The translations under genes were made by a program, and so were the position numbers. From Actinomycetales bacterium (GTDB lineage: Bacteria > Actinomycetota > Actinomycetes > Actinomycetales > Kineosporiaceae): a stretch of DNA of 64,000 nt. The DNA is taken from positions 1 through 64,000 of the forward strand of contig JAAYAH010000281.1 of NCBI GenBank assembly GCA_012719445.1. The letters run 5' to 3'. The notes under the pieces are model-generated. The model was not told the origin of the DNA, did not search any database, and saw nothing but the letters and a program-made list of their open reading frames with translations. Within the stretch, counting starts at the first letter, position 1; every line of letters starts with the position of its first letter. Positions 55,640 to 64,000 of this stretch are shown here, piece after piece.

Positions 55640-58477
55640 TCAGGAGACCGACGAGTAGGCGACGATCCCCCGGCGGACCCGCTCCACGGCGTCCCTCGAC
55701 GTCCGGCGCAGGGGCGCGCTCCCCTCGTCGTCGCCCACCGCCTGCTGCACCTGCCCGAGCAGGTCGACGACCTGCTTGCACCAGCGGACGAAGTCGCCGG
55801 CGGCGAGGTCGCCGTCCTCCAGCACCTCCTCCAGCCGCCTGCCCCTCGCCCACAGGTGCACCGCCCTGGCCAGGCCGGGGTCCGGTTCGGGGGTCACCTC
55901 GAGCCGGTGGTCCCGCTCCCGGTCCTCCAGGGCCGACCAGATGCGCAGGGTCTCGGTGAGGGCGGCCGCCGTGGCTCCGGCGGGGATCCTCGGAGCCGGG
56001 GCGTCCTCCCGGCGGGCCGAGTACACCAGGGCGCTGACGCAGGCGGCCAGCCCGGCGCCGTCCAGCCCGGCCCACACGCCCTCACGCAGGCACTCGGCGA
56101 TGAGCAGGTCGGACTCGGCGTAGATCCGGCCCAGCCGCCGCCCCTGGGCGGTCACCCGGTCGCCGTCGAGGTACCCGCGTTCCTCGAGCAGGTCGCAGAC
56201 CCGGTCGAAGGTCCTGGCGATGGTGTTGGTCCTGCTCTCGATCCGGCGGACCAGGGCGTCGGTCTCGCGCGTGAGCCGCCACCACCGCTCCGCCCAGCGC
56301 GCGTGCTCCTCGCGGCGGTCGCAGCCGTGGCAGGGGTGCGACCGCATCCGGCGGCGCAGCTCGGCGAGGGTCTCGTCGCCGGATGCGGCGGAGCGGCCCC
56401 TGCGGCCCGGGCGACGCTGGTCGGCGAGGTCGACCAGCGCGTTGCGCAGGGTGGAGGCCAGGTCCCGGCGGGCCCGCGGGTCCCTCGGGCTGAAGCCCTT
56501 GGGCACGCTGACCCGGGTGACCGGTTCCATCACCGCGAGCACGTCGGCGCTGGAGAGCCGGTGGATGCGCCGGTCCGCGGTGAGCACCGTCGGCCGGGCC
56601 CGGTCGACGGTGCCCCCGGGCTGGCCTGGTTCGACGACGACAGCCCAGCCCGGCCTCCTGCCGGTCTGGAGCCGGATGACGTCGCCCCGGCGCAGCCGTT
56701 CGACGGAGGCGAGGGCCTCGGCCCGGCGCCGGCTCGACTCGGCGCGGGACAGGTCGGCCTCCCGGTCGGAGATCGCCCGGCGCAGGGCCGCGTACTCGGC
56801 GAAGTCCCCCAGGTGGCAGGTCATCGCCTCGGCGTAGCCGGCGAGCGCCTCCTCCTGGCGGCGGGCCTGCCGGGCCAGGCCGACGACGGCCCGGTCGGCC
56901 TGGAACTGGGCGAACGACGTCTCCAGGATCTCCCGGGCGGCGGCCCTGCCGAACCGGCCGACGAGGTTGACGGCCATGTTGTAGGTGGGCCGGAAGCTGG
57001 AGTGCAGCGGGTAGGTACGGGTCGAGGCGAGCCCGGCCACCGCCTCGGGGTCGAGGCCGTGCTGCCACAGCACCACCGCGTGCCCCTCCACGTCGATCCC
57101 CCGGCGCCCGGCGCGCCCGGTGAGCTGCGTGTACTCCCCCGGGGTCATGTCGGCGTGGGTCTCGCCGTTCCACTTGACCAGCTTCTCCAGCACCACGCTG
57201 CGTGCGGGCATGTTGATGCCGAGGGCCAGGGTCTCCGTCGCGAAGACCGCCTTGACCAGGCCGCGGGAGAACAGCTCCTCGACGACCTCCTTGAAGGTGG
57301 GCAGCAGCCCGGCGTGGTGGGCGGCGATGCCCCGGTCGAGCGCCTCGGCCCAGTCCCAGAAGCCGAGGACGGCGCGGTCCTCCTCCGGGATGTCGGCGCA
57401 CCGCTGCCGCACCACGGTGTCGATCTCCTGCCGCTCGTCGGCTGTGGTCAGCCGCACCCCCGCGGCGACGCACTGGCCGACGGCGGCCTCGCACCCGGCC
57501 CTGCTGAAGATGAAGGTGATGGCGGGGAGCAGTCCGGCCGCGTCGAGCGCGAGGACGGCCTCGGCCCGGCTGGGGGTCCGCCGCGGGGACCGGGGCGGGC
57601 GCCGCCTGGTGCGGCCGCGGGGCCCGCGGGCGTACGGGTGACCGTGCTCCCGCGCCAGCTGGAGCAGTTCCCGGTTGACCCTGGTCTGCGGATCGACTGC
57701 CGTCTCCCCCGGGTCGGCGAACAGGTCGTACAGCCGGGTCCCGACCATGACGTGCTGCCACAGCGGCACCGGGCGGTGTTCGGAGACGACGACCTCGGTG
57801 TCCCCGCGAACCGTGTCGAGCCAGGCCCCGAACTCCTCGGCGTTGCTCACCGTCGCGGAGAGCGAGACCACGAGGACGTCGTCGGGCAGGTGGATGATGA
57901 CCTCTTCCCACACCGCGCCGCGGAACCGGTCGGCGAGGTAGTGCACCTCGTCCATGACGACGTAGCCGAGGCCGGCGAGGGTCGGCGAGTCGGCGTAGAG
58001 CATGTTGCGCAGCACCTCGGTGGTCATCACGACCACCGGTGCCTCGCCGTTGATGGTGTTGTCGCCGGTGAGGAGACCGACCTTCTCCGGGCCGTAGCGG
58101 CGGACCAGGTCGGTGTACTTCTGGTTGCTCAACGCCTTGATCGGGGTGGTGTAGAACGCCTTGCGGCCCCTGGCCAGGGCCAGTTCGACGGCGAACTCCC
58201 CGACGACGGTCTTGCCGGAGCCGGTCGGGGCGGCGACGAGGACCCCCCGCCCGTCCTGCAGCGCCCGGCAGGCACGGACCTGGAACTCGTCGAGCTCGAA
58301 GTCGTAGCGGCCGCGGAACCGGCCGAGCGGGGTGGCCTGCTCCGCCGCGCGCCTGCGGAAGGCCGAGTAGCTCTCCGAGGGGGACGGCCTCCCGGTGCCG
58401 TTGCCCGGCTGCGCGTCCCCGGCGGCGGCTGCGTCGCCTCCGGTCGTCCTCCTGGCGGAACCGGAACCGGCGTTCAT
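55640..58477 (-). CDS. helY: Ski2-like DEAD/DEAH-box helicase, HelY
   Basis: 945 residues from the ATG at 58477; a GTG at 58486 is an alternative start. RecA-like domain 1 has VAAPTGSGKTVVGEFAVELA (Walker A), DEVHYLAD (DEVH) and SATVSNAEEF (SAT). Domain 2 has the motif QLTGRAGRRGIDVEGHAV. The C-terminal part is the winged-helix and DSHCT-like region of Ski2/Mtr4 helicases; a CxxC-containing insert (HPCHGCDRREEH) is present. It probably unwinds structured RNA for turnover. A basic RGRTRRRPPRSPRRTPS insert lies near residue 310. It is the last gene of the paf-tat-dgk-helY strand group. Confidence 0.92.
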   Translation of the reverse strand: MNAGSGSARRTTGGDAAAAGDAQPGNGTGRPSPSESYSAFRRRAAEQATPLGRFRGRYDFELDEFQVRACRALQDGRGVLVAAPTGSGKTVVGEFAVELALARGRKAFYTTPIKALSNQKYTDLVRRYGPEKVGLLTGDNTINGEAPVVVMTTEVLRNMLYADSPTLAGLGYVVMDEVHYLADRFRGAVWEEVIIHLPDDVLVVSLSATVSNAEEFGAWLDTVRGDTEVVVSEHRPVPLWQHVMVGTRLYDLFADPGETAVDPQTRVNRELLQLAREHGHPYARGPRGRTRRRPPRSPRRTPSRAEAVLALDAAGLLPAITFIFSRAGCEAAVGQCVAAGVRLTTADERQEIDTVVRQRCADIPEEDRAVLGFWDWAEALDRGIAAHHAGLLPTFKEVVEELFSRGLVKAVFATETLALGINMPARSVVLEKLVKWNGETHADMTPGEYTQLTGRAGRRGIDVEGHAVVLWQHGLDPEAVAGLASTRTYPLHSSFRPTYNMAVNLVGRFGRAAAREILETSFAQFQADRAVVGLARQARRQEEALAGYAEAMTCHLGDFAEYAALRRAISDREADLSRAESSRRRAEALASVERLRRGDVIRLQTGRRPGWAVVVEPGQPGGTVDRARPTVLTADRRIHRLSSADVLAVMEPVTRVSVPKGFSPRDPRARRDLASTLRNALVDLADQRRPGRRGRSAASGDETLAELRRRMRSHPCHGCDRREEHARWAERWWRLTRETDALVRRIESRTNTIARTFDRVCDLLEERGYLDGDRVTAQGRRLGRIYAESDLLIAECLREGVWAGLDGAGLAACVSALVYSARREDAPAPRIPAGATAAALTETLRIWSALEDRERDHRLEVTPEPDPGLARAVHLWARGRRLEEVLEDGDLAAGDFVRWCKQVVDLLGQVQQAVGDDEGSAPLRRTSRDAVERVRRGIVAYSSVS

Positions 58478-58487
58478 GGGGCACACG

Positions 58488-59477
58488 CTACCCAGCGGGC
58501 GGTGTCCCGGTCCTGCCGTCGGACGGCATCGGGTCGGTGGGGGCGAGCAGCCGGAGGGCTCCCGGCACGGCCTCGCACTCCAGCGGGAGCGGTCCGAGCC
58601 GTTCCCCGTCGGCGTGGGCGATGATGCCCGGCGCGGCCAACCGGACCCGGCGGGCCTGCCGCACGCTCACCCGGGGGTGGTCGACGTGGCGGCCGGAGTA
58701 CACCCTCGGGAAGATCCGCAGCAGTTCGAGGCGGGACACGGGTTCGACGACGAGGACGTCGAGCAGGCCGTCGTCGAGCCGGGCGTCGGGGCAGACCAGC
58801 ATCCCCCCGCCGTAGGACGGACCGTTGCCGACGGCCAGCAGCATGGCCCTGGTCTCCTCGGCGACCCCGTCGAGCTCCAGCTCGTAGCTGCGGGGCCGGA
58901 AGACCGGCAGCTCGCGGAACAGGGCCAGGTCGTAGCGCAGCCGGCCGCGGGGCCACCGCCAGCGGTTCGCGCGGTCGTTGACGATCGCGTCGAAGCCCCC
59001 GGCGAGCACGCCGGCGAACCAGCCCGAACCGTCCGGCCCGGTGTAACGCGCGGTGTCCACGGCCCGGTGCGTCCCGGCGAGCAGCGCGGCGGCGGCGACA
59101 TCGGCCGCGGCGACGGGGTCGGTGACCGGCAGTCCGAGCACCCGGGCGCAGTCGTTCCCGGTTCCCGCCGGCACGACGCCCAACGGGACCCGGCTGCCCG
59201 CCACCGCGTTGACCCCGAGGTGGACCATCCCGTCCCCGCCGACGACGACGAGGGCGTCCGGCTCCTCGGCGACCGCGGCCGCGACGTCCTTGGCGAGGCT
59301 CTGACCGTCGGGGGCGTGCAGCGGGCGGACGTCGAGTCCTCGTTCGCGGAGCCGGTGGACGGCGGCCCCTCCCGCACGGCGACCACGCCCGCGGCCCGCC
59401 GTGGGGTTGACGGCGACCACGACGGCACCGCCGCCCGACCGGGAGCCGGGGGGACGCCCGTCCGTGACGTGATCCAT
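58488..59477 (-). CDS. Diacylglycerol/sphingosine-kinase-family lipid kinase
   Basis: 329 residues. The kinase core has VVVAVNPTAGRGRGRRAG, VVVGGDGMVHLGVN (the GGDG motif) and LGVVPAGTGNDCARVLGL. The C-terminal domain includes GNGPSYGGGMLVCPDA and GIIAHADGERLGPLP. It phosphorylates diacylglycerol or a related lipid in the cytosol or at the membrane. It lies between tatC and helY, with spacings of about 10 bases on each side, as in many actinomycetes. Confidence 0.9.
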   Translation of the reverse strand: MDHVTDGRPPGSRSGGGAVVVAVNPTAGRGRGRRAGGAAVHRLRERGLDVRPLHAPDGQSLAKDVAAAVAEEPDALVVVGGDGMVHLGVNAVAGSRVPLGVVPAGTGNDCARVLGLPVTDPVAAADVAAAALLAGTHRAVDTARYTGPDGSGWFAGVLAGGFDAIVNDRANRWRWPRGRLRYDLALFRELPVFRPRSYELELDGVAEETRAMLLAVGNGPSYGGGMLVCPDARLDDGLLDVLVVEPVSRLELLRIFPRVYSGRHVDHPRVSVRQARRVRLAAPGIIAHADGERLGPLPLECEAVPGALRLLAPTDPMPSDGRTGTPPAG

Positions 59478-59486
59478 CAGGGGAGG

Positions 59487-60308
59487 CTACAGCGGGCTGG
59501 CCTCGTCGTCCTGGAGGTCGGCGAAGCCCTCCTCCCTGGCGCGCCGGGCCCGCCGCCGGTCGTTGAGCACGGCGATCCCCATGGCGGCCAGGTACAGGGC
59601 GACCATGGGCAGGGCGAGGGCGATCATCGAGCCCACCTCGGGGCTCGGCGAGGCGATGGCGGCGAACAGGAAGATCAGGACGACGGCGATCCGCCACCCC
59701 TTGACCAGGGTCTTCGCGCCGAGCACCCCGACCAGGTTGAGCGCGACGAGGAACAGGGGCAGGACGAAGGCCAGCCCGAAGACGAGCATGAGCCGGGTGG
59801 CGAACCCGAAGTAGACCTCGGCGCTGGTGAAGATCGACGAGCCCTGGGGGACGAAGTCGGTGAAGAACCCGACGGCGTTGGGCAGCACCAGCCAGGCGAG
59901 GCCGACCCCGGCCACGAACATGGGGACCGCGGCCCCGGCGAAGGTCATCGCGTAGCGACGCTCCCGCCGGGTGAGCCCCGGGACCACGAACGCCCACAGC
60001 TGGTACAGCCAGACCGGGCTGGCGACGAGGACGCCCAGGTACACCGACAGCTTGAGCTGCAGGTTGAAGGCTCCCATCAACTCCGTGAAGTTGAGGTTCG
60101 CCGCGATGTTGTTCTCCTCGGCGACGTCGAGCAGGGGTTGCTGGAGCGCCTCGTACAGCGGTGTGTAGAGGAACCAGCCGGCCACGGCGCCGACCAGGAC
60201 CGCGATGCTGGAGCGCAGCATCCGGGTGCGCAGCTCGACGAGGTGCTCACGGAGGGGCATCCGCCCCTCGGGGTCCCTGCGTCGTCGGCGTGGAGTGACC
60301 ACCGCCAC
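59487..60308 (-). CDS. tatC: Twin-arginine translocase subunit TatC
   Basis: 273 residues, six membrane helices. The signature MPLREHLVELRTRMLRSSIA is at residues 17-36 (conserved signal-peptide-binding Glu in EHLxELRxR), followed by PLLDVAEENN and the core helices. It binds twin-arginine signal peptides of folded proteins. TatA is encoded five bases upstream on the same strand. The C-terminal tail (RRRARRAREEGFADLQDDE) is charged. Confidence 0.95.
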   Translation of the reverse strand: MAVVTPRRRRRDPEGRMPLREHLVELRTRMLRSSIAVLVGAVAGWFLYTPLYEALQQPLLDVAEENNIAANLNFTELMGAFNLQLKLSVYLGVLVASPVWLYQLWAFVVPGLTRRERRYAMTFAGAAVPMFVAGVGLAWLVLPNAVGFFTDFVPQGSSIFTSAEVYFGFATRLMLVFGLAFVLPLFLVALNLVGVLGAKTLVKGWRIAVVLIFLFAAIASPSPEVGSMIALALPMVALYLAAMGIAVLNDRRRARRAREEGFADLQDDEASPL

Positions 60309-60313
60309 GCGAC

Positions 60314-60604
60314 TCAGGCCTCGGGTCGCCGATCGGTGGACGTCTGCTTCTCGCGGTCGGCCACGGGAGCGTCGACGATCCGGCCCTCGAGGGCCTCGGG
60401 CTCGCCGCGCTTCGCCGGGTCCTTCCGGGACGGGGACGCCGAGGTGCCGTCGTCCTGCAGCTCCTTGATCTCGGACTTGAAGATGCGCAGGGACCGTCCC
60501 AGCCCGCGCGCGGCGTCCGGAAGCCGCTTACCTCCGAAGAGGAGGACGACGACGAGGAGTACAAGGACGAGTTGCCACGGGTTGTCGAACAGCCCTCTGA
60601 CCAT
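60314..60604 (-). CDS. tatA: Sec-independent translocase protein TatA
   Basis: 96 residues. A single N-terminal membrane helix ([20 protein letters not shown]) is followed by the amphipathic helix [20 protein letters not shown] and a charged unstructured tail. The FGGKRLPD hinge is the family hallmark. It forms the pore with TatC. AGAGGA lies eight bases before the ATG. Confidence 0.94.
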   Translation of the reverse strand: MVRGLFDNPWQLVLVLLVVVLLFGGKRLPDAARGLGRSLRIFKSEIKELQDDGTSASPSRKDPAKRGEPEALEGRIVDAPVADREKQTSTDRRPEA

Positions 60605-60685
60605 GACGTGGTCCTCTCGGGAGTCAGTGCGCTGCCGTCATGGTACGGGTCGCCGGCCGGGATCGCGCCGGTGCGTCGGAGCCGG

Positions 60686-61000
60686 TCAGCCGACCTGGCC
60701 GGGGCGTGCGACGAGCCGGGGCTCCGCGCGGTGCCGGGGGTTGCGCACCGAGGGTCGCCCGCGCCGCGCCTGCTCCAGCCGGGAGCGCAGCTCCCCCGGG
60801 TCGGCCAGGACGGCCAGTTCGGGCGGTGCCGGAGCGGTGTCGCCCGCCGCCGCCTCGGCCGCGACGGCGAGCCGGTCGGTCGCGGTCTCCACCTCGTCGA
60901 GCAGGCCGGTGAACGACCGCCACACCGAGCGGACGACGAGGGCGACGGCGACGAGCGCCCCGACCGCCAGCGTCGTCCACAGCAGCACCCAGAAGATCAC
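60686..61000 (-). CDS. Small single-pass membrane protein between pafC and tatA
   Basis: 104 residues. A membrane helix (about 3-24, FWVLLWTTLAVGALVAVALV) is followed by an amphipathic helix with WRSFTGLLDEVETATDRLAV and a basic tail ending in RNPRHRAEPRLVARPG. It resembles a DUF948-like or TatB-like layout, but the TatA/B hinge is absent. It stands 82 bases upstream of tatA on the same strand. A role with the Tat system is only a guess from place. Confidence 0.6.
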   Translation of the reverse strand: MIFWVLLWTTLAVGALVAVALVVRSVWRSFTGLLDEVETATDRLAVAAEAAAGDTAPAPPELAVLADPGELRSRLEQARRGRPSVRNPRHRAEPRLVARPGQVG

Positions 61001-61123
61001 CCGCTCAGGCTACCGCCGGCGCGGCGATGAGGCGGGTGGTGGAGGGGGATGCGGCGGGTGGGGGACGCACCCCGGCGCCGCGCCCTTCAGGGGCCCGGCG
61101 CCGCAGTGAGGCGGTGAGGCTCG

Positions 61124-61486
61124 TCAGGCGGCCGTCTCCGGAGTGGTCCGGGCGTGACGGGGGCCTCCAGCCGCCGCGGCGGCGGCCAGCAGGTCCGCGC
61201 TGTTGAGCCAGAGCGCGAAGTCGAGGACGTCGTCGTAGGTCAGCGCCGGCCCGTCGTGCTGCTCGAGGGCCTCGGCGGGGACCGACCACGGTTCGGCGAC
61301 GACCCCACCGGAGATGAGCAGGGCGACGACGTCCCTGCCCGCGGGCTTCCGGACCTCCTCCTGACAGGTCGTGCAGGTGAACGCGTAGTACGACCAGCTC
61401 TTCACCGAGCACACGACGAGTCGGACCTGCGCGGGGGTCAGCTCGACATCGCCACAGCTCGGGCAAGACGCCTTGATGGTCGTCAT
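61124..61486 (-). CDS. Small zinc-ribbon-like protein between pafC and tatA
   Basis: 120 residues. Two Cys pairs, CPSCG (about 8-12) and CTTC (about 38-41), separated by about 30 residues, suggest a zinc ribbon; the KSWSYYAFTC strand lies between them. The C-terminal half is acidic and helical (DDVLDFALWLNSADLLAAAA). GAGGTG lies seven bases before the ATG at 61486; the longer open frame upstream has no support. Family not named; it probably binds nucleic acid or a protein partner. Confidence 0.7.
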   Translation of the reverse strand: MTTIKASCPSCGDVELTPAQVRLVVCSVKSWSYYAFTCTTCQEEVRKPAGRDVVALLISGGVVAEPWSVPAEALEQHDGPALTYDDVLDFALWLNSADLLAAAAAAGGPRHARTTPETAA

Positions 61487-61651
61487 CGTCGAGGCACCTC
61501 CTGCAGAACCGTCTTCACATCGCGCTGGCCTGTTCTTCGGTAGCCGTGCGCGACTTCTTGAGCACACACAGTCATCCCGGGCGTCATCCTGGCACTCGGA
61601 ACAGGGAAGAGGAAGGGGTTCGGTGGGTGTTGCGCCGAATGGAGCGACGAA

Positions 61652-62614
61652 TCAGGCGTCCGGCCGATATGCGGCCAGAGCCGCATGGGCGGCATCGACG
61701 ACCCTGCGGCGCACGTCCTCCGGTTCGACGACCCGGACCGTTCCGCCCGCGCGCAGGACGAACCGGGGGATCCAGTCCGGGTTGGCGGCGCGCATGAGCA
61801 CCCGCAGGGTGCCGTCCGGTTGTTCCTCCACCGGCTCGACCGAGTAGTACTCGGTGATCCATCGGGCGTCCGGGGACAGGTCGAGGGTCACCACGACGTC
61901 CTCGGGGGACGGCCGGAACAGGTCGTCCGTGCCGCGCGGGACGGCGTCGGCGGGGGGGATCCCGTCCTCGTCGAGGATCCCGACCTCGACGATGCGGTCG
62001 ACCCGGAACAGCCGGACGTCCTCGGCGAGGTGACACCACCCCTCGAGGTACCAGCGATGGCCGACGGAGGTGAGTCGCATCGGGTCCACGTCCCGCTCGG
62101 TCGTCTCGTCCCTGCTGAGCACGAGGTAGCGGATCCTCAGCCGGCGTCCCCCGGCCAGGGCCTCCCTGCAGGTAGAGAGGATCTGCTCCTCCGCGCCGGT
62201 GCCCAGGTGGGCCGAGATGGACGCCGCGGCGGCGGCGGCCTCCCCCGCCGCCGCGGACAGCTTGGTGAGGGCGGCGTCAACGGGACCCCGGTCGTGCAGG
62301 CCGGGCACCTCCGCGAGCATGCGCAGCCCGGCGAGCAGGGCGACGGCCTCGTCGGTGCCCAGCCGGAGCGGTCGCGCGATGGTGTCGGCGTTGCCCAGGT
62401 AGATCCCGCCCGACTCCCACTCCGCCTCGATGAGATCGTCCGGCAGGTGCCCCGGGCGGCCGCAGACGAAGAGGAGCTCCAGATCCTTGATCAGCTGCCG
62501 CTCGGTGATCCCGAAGTGCCGTGCCGCCTCGGGGACGGGCACACCGGGTCGCTGCAGCAGCCACGGCACCATGGTCAGCAGGCGGGACAGCCGGGAGGTC
62601 GCCGCGGCGCTCAT
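61652..62614 (-). CDS. pafC: WYL-domain transcriptional regulator PafC
   Basis: 320 residues. An N-terminal HTH (RLLTMVPWLLQRPGVPVPEA, ITERQLIKDLELLFVCG) is followed by the WYL domain (about 150-225: LRIRYLVLSRDETTERDVDP and RWYLEGWCHLAEDVRLFRVD) and the WCX C-terminal extension (VTLDLSPDARWITEYYSVE). With PafB it forms the activator of the mycobacterial-type DNA damage response. It overlaps the pafB stop by four bases (ATGA). Confidence 0.92.
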   Translation of the reverse strand: MSAAATSRLSRLLTMVPWLLQRPGVPVPEAARHFGITERQLIKDLELLFVCGRPGHLPDDLIEAEWESGGIYLGNADTIARPLRLGTDEAVALLAGLRMLAEVPGLHDRGPVDAALTKLSAAAGEAAAAAASISAHLGTGAEEQILSTCREALAGGRRLRIRYLVLSRDETTERDVDPMRLTSVGHRWYLEGWCHLAEDVRLFRVDRIVEVGILDEDGIPPADAVPRGTDDLFRPSPEDVVVTLDLSPDARWITEYYSVEPVEEQPDGTLRVLMRAANPDWIPRFVLRAGGTVRVVEPEDVRRRVVDAAHAALAAYRPDA

Positions 62615-63651
62615 GACGACTCACCCCGTCCCCGGCTCGGCACCGGCTCGACCGGCTCGGCCCCGTCCGGCTGCGTGCCCCGGTGCGCGTCCAGGGCACC
62701 GGTCAGCCGCCCGACGACGGCCCTGCGGACGTCGTCGGGTTCCACGACGACGACGTCGGAGCCGTAGCCGCTGATCTCGTCCGCGAGCGACCAGATATTG
62801 CCGACCCGGACCTCGATGAGATCCCAGCCCGCTGCGTCCGCCGCCGGGTCGGCCGTCCGGACGACGGTCCCCCGGCGCCGCAGCAGCCCGCCCCGCCCCG
62901 GTCGCACCCGCACCAGCGCGGGACGGTCGTCGCCCGGCTCCGGCATACCGATCATGGTGGAGGCGTCGAGGTCCTCCGGCACGGTGTAGGAGCCGGGCGG
63001 GCCGATCCGGCGGACCCCGCCCTGGACCCGGGACAGCCGGAAGGCACGCGAGGCCCCGCGGTCGCGGTCGTGGCCCACGACGTACCAGCGGTCACCGCTG
63101 CCGGTGACCGCCCACGGCTCGAGGTGTCGCTCGGTCACCTCCCCCGAGGGCTTGCGGTAGCGGAACGTCACCGGGGCACGGTCCCTCGTCGCGGCGTAGA
63201 GCGGGTCGAACGCCGGCTCGGCCGTGCGCACCCGGGGCTCGACCCCGATCATCGAGTCCTCGTCGGGCTCCACCCCGAGGGCGCGCAGCTTCACCAGGGC
63301 CCTGGCCGCCGGTCCGGCGAGGCTCGCCTGCTGCCACAGCCTGCTCGCCAGGCCCAGCACGGCGAGCTCCTCCGCGGAGAAGTCCACCTCGGGCAGGGAG
63401 TACGCGTCGGCGTCGATCCGGTACCCGATCTCGTCCTCGAACCACGCGCTGTCCGAGCCGGTGACCAGGGGGACCCCCAGCTCCCGCAGGTCCTCCTTGT
63501 CCCGCTCGAACATGCGGTCGAAGGCTTCCAGGGACTCGCATCCGGAATACTGCGGTACGGCGGCCCTGATCTGCTCCTTGGTGAGCCAGCGGCGGGTGGC
63601 CAGCAGACAGATCACCAGGTTCAGCAGACGTTCGGTACGACGCGATGACAT
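62611..63651 (-). CDS. pafB: WYL-domain transcriptional regulator PafB
   Basis: 346 residues. The N-terminal winged helix (SSRRTERLLNLVICLLATRR, WLTKEQIRAAVPQY) is followed by DREDLRELGVPL-like helices, a WYL domain (VTFRYRKPSGEVTERHLEPW and RWYVVGHDRDRGASRAFRLS) and a WCX-like tail. Together with PafC it controls LexA/RecA-independent DNA-damage genes. ATG 63651 is preferred; an upstream start at 63675 would add eight residues. The gene is divergent from the DUF3866 gene, with 47 bases between. The proteasome genes pafA and pup should lie to the right, beyond the window or on its other side. Confidence 0.92.
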   Translation of the reverse strand: MSSRRTERLLNLVICLLATRRWLTKEQIRAAVPQYSGCESLEAFDRMFERDKEDLRELGVPLVTGSDSAWFEDEIGYRIDADAYSLPEVDFSAEELAVLGLASRLWQQASLAGPAARALVKLRALGVEPDEDSMIGVEPRVRTAEPAFDPLYAATRDRAPVTFRYRKPSGEVTERHLEPWAVTGSGDRWYVVGHDRDRGASRAFRLSRVQGGVRRIGPPGSYTVPEDLDASTMIGMPEPGDDRPALVRVRPGRGGLLRRRGTVVRTADPAADAAGWDLIEVRVGNIWSLADEISGYGSDVVVVEPDDVRRAVVGRLTGALDAHRGTQPDGAEPVEPVPSRGRGESS

Positions 63652-63698
63652 CAGGTGCACGGTACCCGAGGCCACGCGCGTGCTCGGGGAGGTTGTTC

Positions 63699-64000
63699 GT
63701 GATCCTGTGGCGCGAGGGTCGAGTCGTCGGGATTCGCCGGGAGTGGGGCGGTGCCGTCGAGCTCGACGTCGAGGTCTGCACCCCCGGGACCGGCTCGGGG
63801 GGAGCCTGGTCGGCCTGTCGGGCGCTGGCCTACCCGGCGCTGGTCGGCCGCCCGGAGCCGAACGACCTGGTCCTGCTCAACACCACGGCCCTGGAACGCG
63901 GGCTGGGCACCGGCGGGTACGCCTTCGTCGTCGCCGTCCCCCAGCGCCCGCCCGTCGACCCGCCGATCGGCCCGGGGCATCTCGTCAAGGCCCGGTACAC
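63699..64000 (+). CDS. DUF3866 family protein, N-terminal part (runs off the right edge)
   Basis: About 100 codons are present. The family signature is clear: GAVELDVEV, ACRALAYPALVGRPEPNDLV, LLNTTALERGLGTGGYAFVV and GHLVKARY. No function is known for DUF3866. GGGGAGG lies six bases before the GTG at 63699, and the frame stays open to the end of the window. Confidence 0.88.
   Translation, partial: MILWREGRVVGIRREWGGAVELDVEVCTPGTGSGGAWSACRALAYPALVGRPEPNDLVLLNTTALERGLGTGGYAFVVAVPQRPPVDPPIGPGHLVKARY

Noticed and set aside
55121-58624. 1167-codon plus-strand open frame over plsC and helY
   Set aside because: Low-complexity Arg/Pro/Gly translation antisense to the clear helicase motifs of helY.
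58395-61109. 904-codon plus-strand open frame across dgk, tatC and tatA
   Set aside because: Antisense to three well-supported genes and without any domain.

Overview
The window is a very GC-rich chromosome segment (third codon positions are almost all G or C, GTG starts and four-base stop/start overlaps are common) from an aerobic actinomycete. Gene order points to the Mycobacteriales/Pseudonocardiales side of the phylum. It holds the pgsA-DUF881-sbp-DUF881-gcvH-garA-ftsR-DUF151-merR-gcvP block (Rv1822-Rv1832 in M. tuberculosis), the rbpA-ppm1-lnt block (Rv2050-Rv2051c) and the pafB-pafC-tatA-tatC-helY block (Rv2096c-Rv2092c). A cutinase and a WXG100-type secretion cassette fit the same group. 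I saw no rRNA, tRNA, CRISPR array, insertion sequence or prophage.

Layout. 1-5.1 kb (minus strand): the start of a secreted cutinase, then a tightly coupled cassette of a WXG100-like protein, a large type VII-signal protein, a membrane protein and two related hypothetical proteins. 5.5-12.4 kb: a secreted GH5-CBM2 cellulase, an ABC sugar importer without its own ATPase, and a LacI regulator. 12.6-20.8 kb: panD, a recombinase-like remnant, a cellulose-synthase-like glycosyltransferase, a small repeat protein, a zinc alcohol dehydrogenase, a secreted small protein followed by a two-component system, and a rhodanese lipoprotein. 21.3-25.2 kb: a complete transcarboxylase operon (5S, 12S, small subunit, biotinyl 1.3S) resembling the propionibacterial enzyme, followed by a beta-propeller lipoprotein. 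26.7-38 kb: the pgsA-to-gcvP block with an orphan ParA ATPase inserted. 38-45.4 kb: a glutamate-cysteine-ligase-like enzyme, a TrpB2-type synthase, a GyrI-like ligand-binding protein, a PilZ-like protein, a membrane-anchored substrate-binding/VWA protein and a GNAT acetyltransferase. 45.5-51.2 kb: a UvrA paralogue, a secreted M15 peptidase and a UMF1/Atg22-type transporter. 51.3-58.5 kb: rbpA with a SigR-like promoter, ppm1, lnt, plsC and helY. 58.5-64 kb: a diacylglycerol kinase, tatC, tatA, two small proteins, pafC, pafB and the start of a divergent DUF3866 gene.

How the genes work together. The cellulase, importer and LacI regulator form a likely polysaccharide-use locus; a clear promoter and two TGACCGTCA-type sites lie in it. 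The transcarboxylase would move a carboxyl group between methylmalonyl-CoA and pyruvate, linking propionyl-CoA metabolism to oxaloacetate. The 26.7-38 kb block combines phospholipid synthesis, envelope proteins, the GarA switch and the glycine cleavage system under two MerR-type regulators. Lnt, Ppm1, TatA/TatC and plsC are envelope biogenesis functions.

The features least explained by known families are the left-end type VII cassette, a DUF881 protein with about 350 extra disordered, mostly acidic residues, a small protein made of LVDT-like pentads, and a recurrent pattern of short direct duplications, several of which straddle or directly follow stop codons.
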